Part shown: positions 1 through 5,378 of the stretch, piece after piece
How positions within the stretch are numbered: the first letter of the stretch is position 1
How the letters are laid out: every line of letters begins with the position of its first letter
Assembly: GCA_013138675.1 (NCBI GenBank)
Contig: WTCH01000063.1
Span: 1 to 9,070 of the forward strand
Direction: 5' to 3'
Length of the DNA: 9,070 bases
DNA from: Woeseiaceae bacterium
GTDB lineage: Bacteria > Pseudomonadota > Gammaproteobacteria > Steroidobacterales > Woeseiaceae
Position numbers and translations under genes: made by a program
The notes under the pieces: generated by a model
Told to the model about the DNA's origin: nothing
Database searches by the model: none
What the model saw: only the letters and a program-made list of their open reading frames with translations

Positions 1-242
1 GCAACAAGAAGGTCAAGCTCGTTGGTCGGGATCACGCTACCTGCAACGTGTGAAATCTTGATCGTTGCCGCGACATCATGGTCCTGTGTGTCGATTGCGA
101 TGATCGTTTGGTCGCTCTTGCTCGGCACGAACGCGAAGCGGCTGCCGTCGGTAAGGTCGTCGTCGCCAAACAAACCGAGAATGTCGCCGCTTGCCGTCGC
201 AGACAGTGTTATCGCAAGAAAAAACAGCAACGCGCGCGGCAT
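1..242 (-). CDS. Exported beta-propeller-like protein, N-terminal part (cut by left window edge)
   Basis: About 80 codons are visible, starting at the ATG at 242 and running off the left edge. The start MPRALLFFLAITLSATAS is a signal peptide (residues 1-17, probable cleavage after the A-T-A box), so the protein is exported. Residues 32-62 (DGSRFAFVPSKSDQ, then TIIAIDTQDHDVAATIKI) have the rhythm of one YVTN/amine-dehydrogenase-type propeller blade: display strand, 'T-I-x-x-I-D', then 'V-A-A-T-I'. A GGAG ribosome binding site lies 7 nt upstream, at the end of the preceding gene, and the gap between the two genes is 4 nt, so they are probably translated together. An overlapping ATG at 247 opens a different, cysteine-rich frame without a signal peptide and was not chosen. 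The family assignment rests on one blade only. It could be a YncE-like propeller or the large subunit of an amine-dehydrogenase-like enzyme. Confidence 0.72.
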   Translation of the reverse strand, partial: MPRALLFFLAITLSATASGDILGLFGDDDLTDGSRFAFVPSKSDQTIIAIDTQDHDVAATIKISHVAGSVIPTNELDLLV

Positions 243-246
243 TGCA

Positions 247-1626
247 TTACTCCAGGCCGAGGAACGGGTAGATAAAGTCGCTGACCGTGTGGAAGTTATC
301 GGTAACGAGGAGCAGGCCGAAGAACACGATAAATGCGGACGACACAGCGCCGACGAGCCGGGTATGGCGCGAAATGGCTTCGAAGAGTCCCTGCATTCTC
401 GAGAAGAAAAAGGCTGCGAGCAGGAAGGGTATCGCCACTCCGGCCGCGAAAATACCCATTAACGCTGCACCGACGGGGGCGCTGCCGAGTGCGCCGACAT
501 AAATGAGTAAGGTGGCGATAATGGCGCCACCGAAGCAGGACATGCAGCCCAGGCTAAATGCGATTGAGACCAGTACCGTGCCGAATGTGCCGCGTGTCTT
601 GAAGTCCTGGATGGCTTCGGCACCCGGTATCCGGCAGACGATCGGCGCCCTTGCACGAATACCGAGCCAGATGCCGAACAGGATGACGATAACGCCTGAC
701 GCGATTCCGACAGGCCGCGTGTAGTTCGCGAAAAAGATCTGTGCTTCCTTACCCGCATAACCAATCAGGGCACCGCTCGCGACGAACAGGGCTATATAGC
801 CCAGGACGAATGCCGTTGCCAGGCGCATGACTTTGCGACGTACTTCCGGTGTGACGCCGTGGTCCGTGATGACTTGTTGTGCCGTGATGCCGCCCAGTGT
901 CGCGAAGAAGATGAGTACAAGTTGAATCAGGCAGGGTGTAAGCACCGACGACAGCAACCCCGCGGACAACGAGAAGACCATGATGCTCGTAAAGGTGTCC
1001 CGCGACATCAGTTCGGTCGGGATATTGAGTGGCAGTTCCCACACGTAGTCGGACGGCACCGGAATCGTATCACCGTCGTCGACGCGGTCGCGGTCCCAGG
1101 TATGCGTCAGTCGCAGCCGCAGTTCATCGGCATCGTCATTGATATACGGCGTTCCTGTCGTATCGAATTTCGGGAACTGCAGAATCGTCGTCCGGTGGTG
1201 TTCGACGAGGTTCGGGCCTTCCGCCGATACCGGCTCGATCACATGGTCGCCGAGCAATAGTTCTGCTTGCGCAAGTCCTTCCGGCAAGAAACCCGTGTGC
1301 ACGTCTTCCGATATGAAGAAGACTATGTGCTGGTCCGGCCGGTACTGCTCGATGGAACCCGCGCGGTCCGCATACTGAAAATATTCATCCGACGCGTACA
1401 GCGCTGTGACTTCGATACCGCCTGGGAAGTAAATGAAACGCGTGAGCATGTTGTTGAGCGTACGGAAGTTGCCCATGCGCTCGACCTGGACCTGCTGGCC
1501 GGTTTCGTAGAGAACCTTGTCGCCATTGACGAAGTAGGGGAACACGAGCCAGGAGAATGCGATGGCGGTGACAAAGACAAATCCCAGCACCGAGGCGCCA
1601 ATTCGTTGAACGACTGTTTGCTTCAT
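247..1626 (-). CDS. CcdA/DsbD (MauF-like) family transmembrane protein with large periplasmic N-domain
   Basis: This 459-residue membrane protein begins with one helix (about residues 10-32), followed by a soluble domain of about 180 residues (34-212) that should face the periplasm. The C-terminal half has six hydrophobic helices (about 212-247, 268-291, 304-323, 348-378, 385-408, 424-442) in the pattern of the CcdA/DsbD electron-carrying core. Cysteines sit where that family needs them: C232 in a T-P-C motif of the first core helix and C361/C364 in G-C-M-S-C of the fourth; C331 lies in a loop. CcdA-type proteins pass reducing power from cytoplasmic thioredoxin to periplasmic partners; MauF, a relative, acts in methylamine dehydrogenase maturation. 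No thioredoxin domain is fused. The N-terminal domain is not one I recognise. The gene starts 2 nt after ispB with no clear Shine-Dalgarno, which suggests coupled translation. The family call is firm; the substrate is unknown. Confidence 0.8.
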   Translation of the reverse strand: MKQTVVQRIGASVLGFVFVTAIAFSWLVFPYFVNGDKVLYETGQQVQVERMGNFRTLNNMLTRFIYFPGGIEVTALYASDEYFQYADRAGSIEQYRPDQHIVFFISEDVHTGFLPEGLAQAELLLGDHVIEPVSAEGPNLVEHHRTTILQFPKFDTTGTPYINDDADELRLRLTHTWDRDRVDDGDTIPVPSDYVWELPLNIPTELMSRDTFTSIMVFSLSAGLLSSVLTPCLIQLVLIFFATLGGITAQQVITDHGVTPEVRRKVMRLATAFVLGYIALFVASGALIGYAGKEAQIFFANYTRPVGIASGVIVILFGIWLGIRARAPIVCRIPGAEAIQDFKTRGTFGTVLVSIAFSLGCMSCFGGAIIATLLIYVGALGSAPVGAALMGIFAAGVAIPFLLAAFFFSRMQGLFEAISRHTRLVGAVSSAFIVFFGLLLVTDNFHTVSDFIYPFLGLE

Positions 1627-1628
1627 CG

Positions 1629-2639
1629 TCAGGAGCGTCTTTGGATGGAGAATTCTGCGATCGCGATCAGGGCCTGTTTGTGGGCTGAGTCTGGGATGTC
1701 GGACAGCGCCGCAATCGCGGTATCCGCGGTTTCCTGCGCACGGCGAGCCGTGTATTCAAGTGCCCCGGTTGTTTTGATGATCGCAGTGATCCTCTGCAGC
1801 TGGTCGAGACCACCTTCGACAATTGCGTTGCGAATCAGTTCCTTATCGTCGGGAACGGCCTGCCGCATTGCGTATATCAGCGGCAAAGTCGCCTTGCCCT
1901 CAGCCAGGTCATCGCCGAGGTTCTTGCCGAGCTCGTCGGCGCTGGCATTGTAATCAAGCGCGTCATCAACGAGTTGGAACGCAGCACCGAGGTTCTGGCC
2001 GTAGGTGACCATGGCCGCCACATCGGCCGGGTCTCGGCCGGCCAGCACGGCCGCAATCTGGGCACCGGCCTCAAACAGCCGCGCGGTCTTGCGATAAATC
2101 ACCTGGCGGTAGGATTCTTCTGTTGTGTCCGGGTCATGCACATTCATCAACTGCATAACCTCGCCCGCGGCAATCGTGTTGGTCGCGTCCGAGAGTATTT
2201 GCATGACGCGCATGCTGTCGATATCGACCATCATCTGGAATGCACGTGAGTACAGGAAATCGCCAACCAGCACGCTGGCCTGATTGCCGAACACTGTGTT
2301 TGCGGTATCGCGTCCACGTCGGCGTGCCGAGCTGTCGACAACATCATCGTGCAGCAGCGTCGCGGTATGAATGAATTCGATTATTGCGGCAGAGCGAATG
2401 TGTTGCTTGCCCTCGTAGCCCAGTGCCCGTGCCGCCAGCAGAACCAGTAAGGGCCGCAGCCGTTTGCCGCCGCTTGTCACGATGTATTGCGATACCTGGG
2501 AGACAAGCGCAACGTCACTTTCGAGGCTTGTCGAGATCAGGCGATCAACCGCATCCATGTCGTCGCGAGCGAGCTCAACAACGTCCGCGAAGTTCGGCGA
2601 ATCGAGGGATTTTTCTACCGCTTGCATGAGAATCCGCAT
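1629..2639 (-). CDS. ispB: Octaprenyl (long-chain all-trans polyprenyl) diphosphate synthase
   Basis: IspB lengthens farnesyl diphosphate with isopentenyl diphosphate to make the side chain of ubiquinone or menaquinone. With the ATG at 2639 the protein has 336 residues. It shows G-G-K-R-L-R-P (57-63), the first aspartate-rich motif D-D-V-V-D (98-102) and the second, D-D-A-L-D (225-229), with G-K-N-x-G-D-D-L-A-E-G-K just after. The residue five before the first motif is a small Ala (T-A-T-L-L-H-D-D), as in E. coli IspB, which leaves room for a long product. Similarity to E. coli IspB is obvious along the whole length (for example G-E-V-M-Q-L-M-N). The ATG at 2627 is an alternative start; both have weak ribosome binding sites. 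The gene diverges from rplU, the usual gammaproteobacterial arrangement. Product chain length cannot be read with certainty. Confidence 0.95.
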   Translation of the reverse strand: MRILMQAVEKSLDSPNFADVVELARDDMDAVDRLISTSLESDVALVSQVSQYIVTSGGKRLRPLLVLLAARALGYEGKQHIRSAAIIEFIHTATLLHDDVVDSSARRRGRDTANTVFGNQASVLVGDFLYSRAFQMMVDIDSMRVMQILSDATNTIAAGEVMQLMNVHDPDTTEESYRQVIYRKTARLFEAGAQIAAVLAGRDPADVAAMVTYGQNLGAAFQLVDDALDYNASADELGKNLGDDLAEGKATLPLIYAMRQAVPDDKELIRNAIVEGGLDQLQRITAIIKTTGALEYTARRAQETADTAIAALSDIPDSAHKQALIAIAEFSIQRRS

Positions 2640-2744
2640 GATGCCTGAAATGCTGGTTTTTGGCGACCGGGAGTCACACAAGGCGATGCAAGGAGCATAA
2701 TCGCAAGCCCTTGAATTCAGAGCTAAAATGGTTGCCCTCTAACG

Positions 2745-2773
2745 TTGACCCGGGGCAGGGTTATCTATAGAAT
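2745..2773 (+). promoter_or_regulatory. Sigma70-type promoter for rplU-rpmA
   Basis: TTGACC (2745-2750, five of six consensus bases) and TAGAAT (2768-2773, five of six) are separated by exactly 17 bp. This is the best promoter match in the ispB/rplU intergenic region. Transcription would begin near 2780 and leave an untranslated leader of about 115 nt before rplU. I saw no equally good promoter for ispB on the other strand. Confidence 0.7.
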
Positions 2774-2895
2774 TCCCGCTCCTTTGTGGCAGCCGCCAGA
2801 TTCACGCCTGTGTGACTACCCGGCAGCCGCAAAAAATTACTTAATTATCAGTGAATTGCGTATTCGACGCGAATCACGGTACGGAGCAAATAACG

Positions 2896-3444
2896 ATGTA
2901 TGCGGTTTTTCGCAGCGGTGGCAAACAATACCGTGCAATTAAAGGTGATGTTCTGCGCCTGGAAAAGATCGCTGGCGACGAAGGCGCCACGGTCAAATTT
3001 GACGAGGTATTGCTCGTTGGAGAAGGCACGGATATCAAGGTAGGCAGCCCGACGCTGTCCGGCAGCACGGTCAGCGCCAAGGTGCTTCAACAGGGCAAGA
3101 GCCGAAAAGTCTCTGTCGTTAAGTTCAAGCGTCGCAAGAACTACCTGCGCCAGGGCTCGCACCGCCAGTTCTTCACCGAGGTGGAGATCACGGACATAAC
3201 GGGCGGCTCGGCAAAGAAAGCGGCGGCGAAGCCGGCCGATCACAAGGCAGCAGCGCCGAAGAAAGACGCAGCAGCAGATGCTCCGGCCGAGAAGGCAGTA
3301 GCAGCGAAGCCAGCCAAGAAGAAGGCGGCGGCGAAGCCGGCCGCCCACAAGGCGGCCAAGAAAGTAGCAAAAAAGGCGGCGGCGAAGAAGCCGGCAGCAA
3401 AGAAAAAAGCTGCTAAGAAGGCTGCGGCCAAAAAGTCAGACTGA
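2896..3444 (+). CDS. rplU: 50S ribosomal protein L21 with long Lys/Ala-rich C-terminal extension
   Basis: L21 binds 23S rRNA in the large ribosomal subunit. Residues 1-103 form a complete L21, from M-Y-A-V-F-R-S-G-G-K-Q-Y to K-F-K-R-R-K-N-Y-x-R-x-G-H-R-Q (allowing S-H for G-H) and the final T-x-V-x-I-T-D-I. The usual protein ends here at about 103 residues, but this one continues to 182. The 79-residue tail contains 26 Lys and 35 Ala, with scattered Pro, Asp and His, in repeats of the type K-P-A-x-H-K-A-A and A-A-K-K, resembling histone-H1-like or AlgP-like tails. The ATG at 2896 has GGAG at 2883-2886, 9 nt upstream. An in-frame ATG at 2851 would add 15 residues unlike any L21 and was rejected. 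rpmA follows after 20 nt. Confidence 0.96.
   Translation: MYAVFRSGGKQYRAIKGDVLRLEKIAGDEGATVKFDEVLLVGEGTDIKVGSPTLSGSTVSAKVLQQGKSRKVSVVKFKRRKNYLRQGSHRQFFTEVEITDITGGSAKKAAAKPADHKAAAPKKDAAADAPAEKAVAAKPAKKKAAAKPAAHKAAKKVAKKAAAKKPAAKKKAAKKAAAKKSD
3220..3432 (+). repeat. Internal degenerate Lys/Ala codon repeats in the rplU tail
   Basis: The tail-coding part of rplU is made of related short units. An 18-bp stretch gcggcggcgaagccggcc occurs at 3220-3237 and again, identical, at 3325-3342, each followed by a closely similar cacaaggc segment. A third variant with an extra Lys codon starts near 3375. The pattern suggests growth of the tail by repeat duplication, and makes it a likely place for length variation between strains. 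Confidence 0.75.
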
Positions 3445-3464
3445 TTTAGCGAAGGTACGAAACC

Positions 3465-3725
3465 ATGGCACATAAAAAAGCAGGCGGCAGTAGTAAGAAC
3501 GGTCGCGATTCAGAATCCAAACGACTTGGCGTGAAGATGTACGGCGGCGAGGAAGCACTTGCCGGCAACATCCTTGTTCGCCAGCGCGGTACGCGTTTTC
3601 ATGCAGGCACCAACGTCGGTATCGGCCGCGATCACACGCTGTTCGCGAAGAAAGACGGCGAGGTCAGGTTTGAGCGTAAAGGCCCGAAGAACCGCCAGTT
3701 TGTGAGCGTGGTAAACGCCAACTAG
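3465..3725 (+). CDS. rpmA: 50S ribosomal protein L27
   Basis: This is a standard 86-residue L27, whose N-terminal arm reaches the peptidyl-transferase centre. It begins M-A-H-K-K-A-G-G-S-S-K-N-G-R-D-S, without the N-terminal cleavable extension known from Firmicutes, and continues with the diagnostic R-L-G-V-K and Q-R-G-T-x-F-H-A-G-x-N-V-G-x-G-x-D-H-T-L-F-A segments. The ribosome binding site GAAGG (3451-3455) is 9 nt before the ATG. It follows rplU by 20 nt and is followed by an inverted repeat and a strong terminator, so rplU-rpmA is probably the main transcription unit from the promoter near 2760. Confidence 0.98.
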   Translation: MAHKKAGGSSKNGRDSESKRLGVKMYGGEEALAGNILVRQRGTRFHAGTNVGIGRDHTLFAKKDGEVRFERKGPKNRQFVSVVNAN

Positions 3726-3745
3726 GCGACTGTGGGCACCTATTT

Positions 3746-3795
3746 TGTAGGAGCGGCTTCAGCCGCGAATTGTCGCGGCTGAAGCCGCTCCTACA
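3746..3795. repeat. Perfect 23-bp inverted repeat, REP-like palindrome
   Basis: The arms at 3746-3768 and 3773-3795 are exact reverse complements of 23 bp around a 4-nt loop (attg). Each arm begins tgtaggagcggcttc and also contains its own short palindrome (GCGGCT, TC, AGCCGC), so the element can fold as one long hairpin or as two small ones. An outer pair, ctgtggg at 3730-3736 and cccacag at 3806-3812, is also complementary. Palindromes with this core are familiar as dispersed extragenic repeats in Xanthomonadales-like and other gammaproteobacterial genomes. Only one copy is in this window, so its repetitive nature here is inferred. Confidence 0.8.
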
Positions 3796-3815
3796 TCAAA
3801 CCGCTCCCACAGAGA

Positions 3816-3844
3816 CCCCGCCGCGCGCGGGGTTTTTCGTTTTT
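3816..3844 (+). terminator. Rho-independent terminator after rpmA
   Basis: The stem CCCCGC (3816-3821) pairs with GCGGGG (3827-3832) over a 5-nt loop and is followed by TTTTTCGTTTTT (3833-3844). This is a textbook intrinsic terminator for rplU-rpmA. It ends only 17 nt before the obg start codon, so obg must rely on read-through or on a promoter I cannot identify. Confidence 0.88.
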
Positions 3845-3861
3845 ACAGAAAGAATCCCATC

Positions 3862-4815
3862 ATGAAATTCGTCGATGAAGCCACAATTCGGGTCCTGGCC
3901 GGCAACGGTGGCCACGGTGGCAGCGTGTACCTGGTCGCCGAGCCGTCGATGAATACACTGGCCGATTTCCGCGTGGCGCGGAAGTTCCAGGCCGAGACCG
4001 GGCAGGGCGGTGCGGGCAGGAATAAAACCGGCAGGTCGGGCGATGACCTGGACGTAATGATTCCCTGCGGCACGGTCGTACATGACGTTGATACGGGCGA
4101 GCTGATCTGCGACCTGACCGAGCCTGGGCAGCGGCAGAAAGTGGCGGAAGCCGGTCGCGGTGGCCAGGGAAACACGCGCTTCAAGAGCAGCGTGAACCGC
4201 GCGCCGCGCAAGATCACCCAGGGAACCCAGGGCGAAGGGCGCCACCTCAGCCTGGAATTGAAGGTGCTCGCAGATGTTGGACTACTCGGTATGCCGAACG
4301 CAGGCAAATCGACGCTGATCACCGCGATGTCGGCGGCTAAGCCACGAATCGCCGATTACCCTTTCACTACTTTGCACCCCAATCTCGGCGTGGTGCGTGT
4401 GGGCCGGCTGCAAAGTTTCGTTATGGCCGATATTCCAGGCCTGATCGAGGGTGCGTCGGAAGGTGCGGGGCTCGGTATCCAGTTCCTGCGGCACCTGCAA
4501 CGTACGGGCTTACTGTTGCACCTGGTCGATATCGCGCCTATCGACGGCACCGACCCGGCAGACGTTGTCAAAGCTATTGCCAACGAGCTTGGCAATTTTT
4601 CCGAAGATCTTGCCGAGAAGCCACGTTGGCTGGTCATCAACAAGATCGACCTGCTCACTGAGGACGATCGGGCTGTAGCCCGACAAAAATTACTCGAAAG
4701 TCTCGCCTGGGACGGCCCGGTATTCGAGGTCAGCGCCGCCACTGGCGAAGGCACCGGAGCGCTGGGCCAGGCCATCGTCCGAGAACTGGAAGCTCTGCAG
4801 GCGCCAGAGGAATGA
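3862..4815 (+). CDS. obgE: Obg-family GTPase with a 23-residue gap in the conserved Obg fold
   Basis: Obg (CgtA) is an essential GTPase that associates with the 50S subunit and links ribosome maturation to stress state. All GTPase motifs are present: G1 G-M-P-N-A-G-K-S (143-150), G2 D-Y-P-F-T-T (165-170), G3 D-I-P-G-L (190-194), G4 N-K-I-D (260-263), G5 S-A-A (291-293). The Obg fold ends with the hallmark N-T-R-F-K-S-S-V-N-R-A-P-R. Near the N-terminus, however, A-G-N-G-G (13-17) is joined directly to H-G-G-S-V-Y-L. The segment equal to E. coli ObgE residues 18-40 (N-G-C-x-S-F-R-R-E-K ... G-G-P-D-G-G-D-G-G) is missing in frame. There is no long acidic C-terminal tail; 317 residues is about the common 340 minus this gap. 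The ribosome binding site (AGAAAGA) is weak. The gap could be real or an assembly error. Confidence 0.95.
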   Translation: MKFVDEATIRVLAGNGGHGGSVYLVAEPSMNTLADFRVARKFQAETGQGGAGRNKTGRSGDDLDVMIPCGTVVHDVDTGELICDLTEPGQRQKVAEAGRGGQGNTRFKSSVNRAPRKITQGTQGEGRHLSLELKVLADVGLLGMPNAGKSTLITAMSAAKPRIADYPFTTLHPNLGVVRVGRLQSFVMADIPGLIEGASEGAGLGIQFLRHLQRTGLLLHLVDIAPIDGTDPADVVKAIANELGNFSEDLAEKPRWLVINKIDLLTEDDRAVARQKLLESLAWDGPVFEVSAATGEGTGALGQAIVRELEALQAPEE

Positions 4816-4817
4816 CA

Positions 4818-4843
4818 CCCAGGCTGTGATCAGTCAGCCTTGG
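4818..4843. terminator. Weak hairpin between convergent obg and small membrane protein gene
   Basis: AGGCTG (4821-4826) pairs with CAGCCT (4835-4840) over 8 nt, and CC/GG continue the stem after one mismatch. It lies just after the obg stop codon and overlaps the stop codon of the convergent gene, which fits a bidirectional terminator, but there is no T-run on either side. Confidence 0.3.
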
Positions 4844-5129
4844 AGCGGTCTGGCACCCTTTCAACGATCGGATCCGAATTCAAGTTGAGTTCGCAGGTCT
4901 GGTCCAGATAGTCGTCATACGTCGAGCACGGCCGTCTCGCTTCTTGCGCTAGTCGGCGCTTGAATACTCGCAAGCCCCAGATACAGGCGAACACTCCGCC
5001 ACCGATGCCCGCAAGGAAATACTCCTGATTGCCGGCTCTACCGTAATAGACGCCGAAGGCGATTAGCAGGACGCCCAATACGATCCAGTAATAGGGCACG
5101 TTTTCGTATATTGATTTGGGTATGAACAT
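4830..5129 (-). CDS. Small two-helix membrane protein, unknown function
   Basis: This 99-residue protein has two hydrophobic helices (about residues 12-29, ending in Y-Y-G, and 36-55), separated by a short polar turn (R-A-G-N-Q-E) and followed by a basic stretch (F-K-R-R) and a polar tail with two cysteines (C68, C79) and many acidic residues. The basic stretch after helix 2 suggests both ends are cytoplasmic. I do not recognise the family. It is convergent with obg and divergent from the pilin operon, so neither neighbour clearly shares its function. The start at 5129 is the only reasonable one, since an in-frame stop lies just upstream, but its ribosome binding site is poor. Coding status is supported by the membrane pattern and by filling the gap cleanly. 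Confidence 0.6.
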   Translation of the reverse strand: MFIPKSIYENVPYYWIVLGVLLIAFGVYYGRAGNQEYFLAGIGGGVFACIWGLRVFKRRLAQEARRPCSTYDDYLDQTCELNLNSDPIVERVPDRSKAD

Positions 5130-5237
5130 GCGAGCTAGTATGCAGAGCGCAACGTCGAAACATATCCACTCGCGTCACAATTCTTCGCGCTCCTGATTAT
5201 GTCCAAAGACCCAGGATGTTCATTTCGGTTCAGATTG

Positions 5238-5267
5238 CCGTTCATTCAGCTAACGCGACCGCTCGTC
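5238..5267 (+). promoter_or_regulatory. Two AlgR-like boxes upstream of the minor-pilin operon
   Basis: CCGTTCATT (5238-5246) and CCGCTCGTC (5259-5267) match the Pseudomonas AlgR core CCGTTCGTC at seven and eight of nine positions. They have the same orientation and their starts are 21 bp apart, two turns of the helix. AlgR controls the fimU-pilVWXY1 operon of P. aeruginosa, which this operon resembles. The match is by eye and short, so this is suggestive only. Confidence 0.35.
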
Positions 5268-5331
5268 GGATTTTGGGTTGGAAACTATTGAATTTGCGAC
5301 GTATTCGCACGTCAAAAGGCCGCTATTCCGG

Positions 5332-5366
5332 CACACTTTGTTAACGATACGAAGAGTCAAAGTGTG
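5332..5366 (+). promoter_or_regulatory. Perfect 9-bp inverted repeat next to the fimT ribosome binding site
   Basis: CACACTTTG (5332-5340) and CAAAGTGTG (5358-5366) are exact reverse complements 17 nt apart. The right arm ends at the first base of the GAGG ribosome binding site (5366-5369). As RNA it would form a stem beside the site; as DNA it could be an operator for a dimeric regulator. No strong sigma70 promoter is visible in the region 5130-5377. Confidence 0.55.
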
Positions 5367-5378
5367 AGGTACGTCACA
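5363..5378 (+). promoter_or_regulatory. Perfect CRP/Vfr-type site over the fimT start region
   Basis: TGTGA (5363-5367), six bases, TCACA (5374-5378) is the full CRP consensus without mismatch. The spacer contains GTAC, extending the symmetry. The site covers the GAGG ribosome binding site and its last base is the A of the start codon at 5378. At this place a bound CRP/Vfr-like protein could only block, not activate, a promoter upstream. Confidence 0.5.

Noticed and set aside
22..462. Plus-strand open frame of 146 codons across the left edge
   Set aside because: It lies opposite the propeller-like gene and the end of the CcdA-like gene, which have signal-peptide, membrane and family support; its own translation has no recognisable domain.
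2851..2895. Upstream in-frame start for rplU adding 15 residues
   Set aside because: The extra residues do not match L21 and the good GGAG ribosome binding site serves the ATG at 2896.
2848..3348. Minus-strand 166-codon frame over rplU
   Set aside because: The low-complexity Leu/Arg/Cys-rich sequence is antisense to a certain ribosomal protein gene.
3240..3473. Minus-strand frame with very hydrophobic Ala/Phe-rich stretches that look like membrane helices
   Set aside because: It is the complement of the Lys/Ala codon repeats in the rplU tail, which read as Phe/Ala on the other strand. It has no independent support.
3770..3797. Possible promoter for obg inside the inverted repeat
   Set aside because: The -35-like TTGTCG and -10-like TACATC are weak and lie within palindrome arms; no convincing match.
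5278..5307. Possible sigma70 promoter (TTGGAA, then TATTCG) before fimT
   Set aside because: The -10 matches only about three of six bases; I could not defend it. A sigma54 pattern with correct GG/GC spacing was also not found.
5296..5313. Short overlapping inverted repeats (GCGA/TCGC and GACGT/ACGTC)
   Set aside because: Arms of 4-5 bp are expected by chance in this composition.
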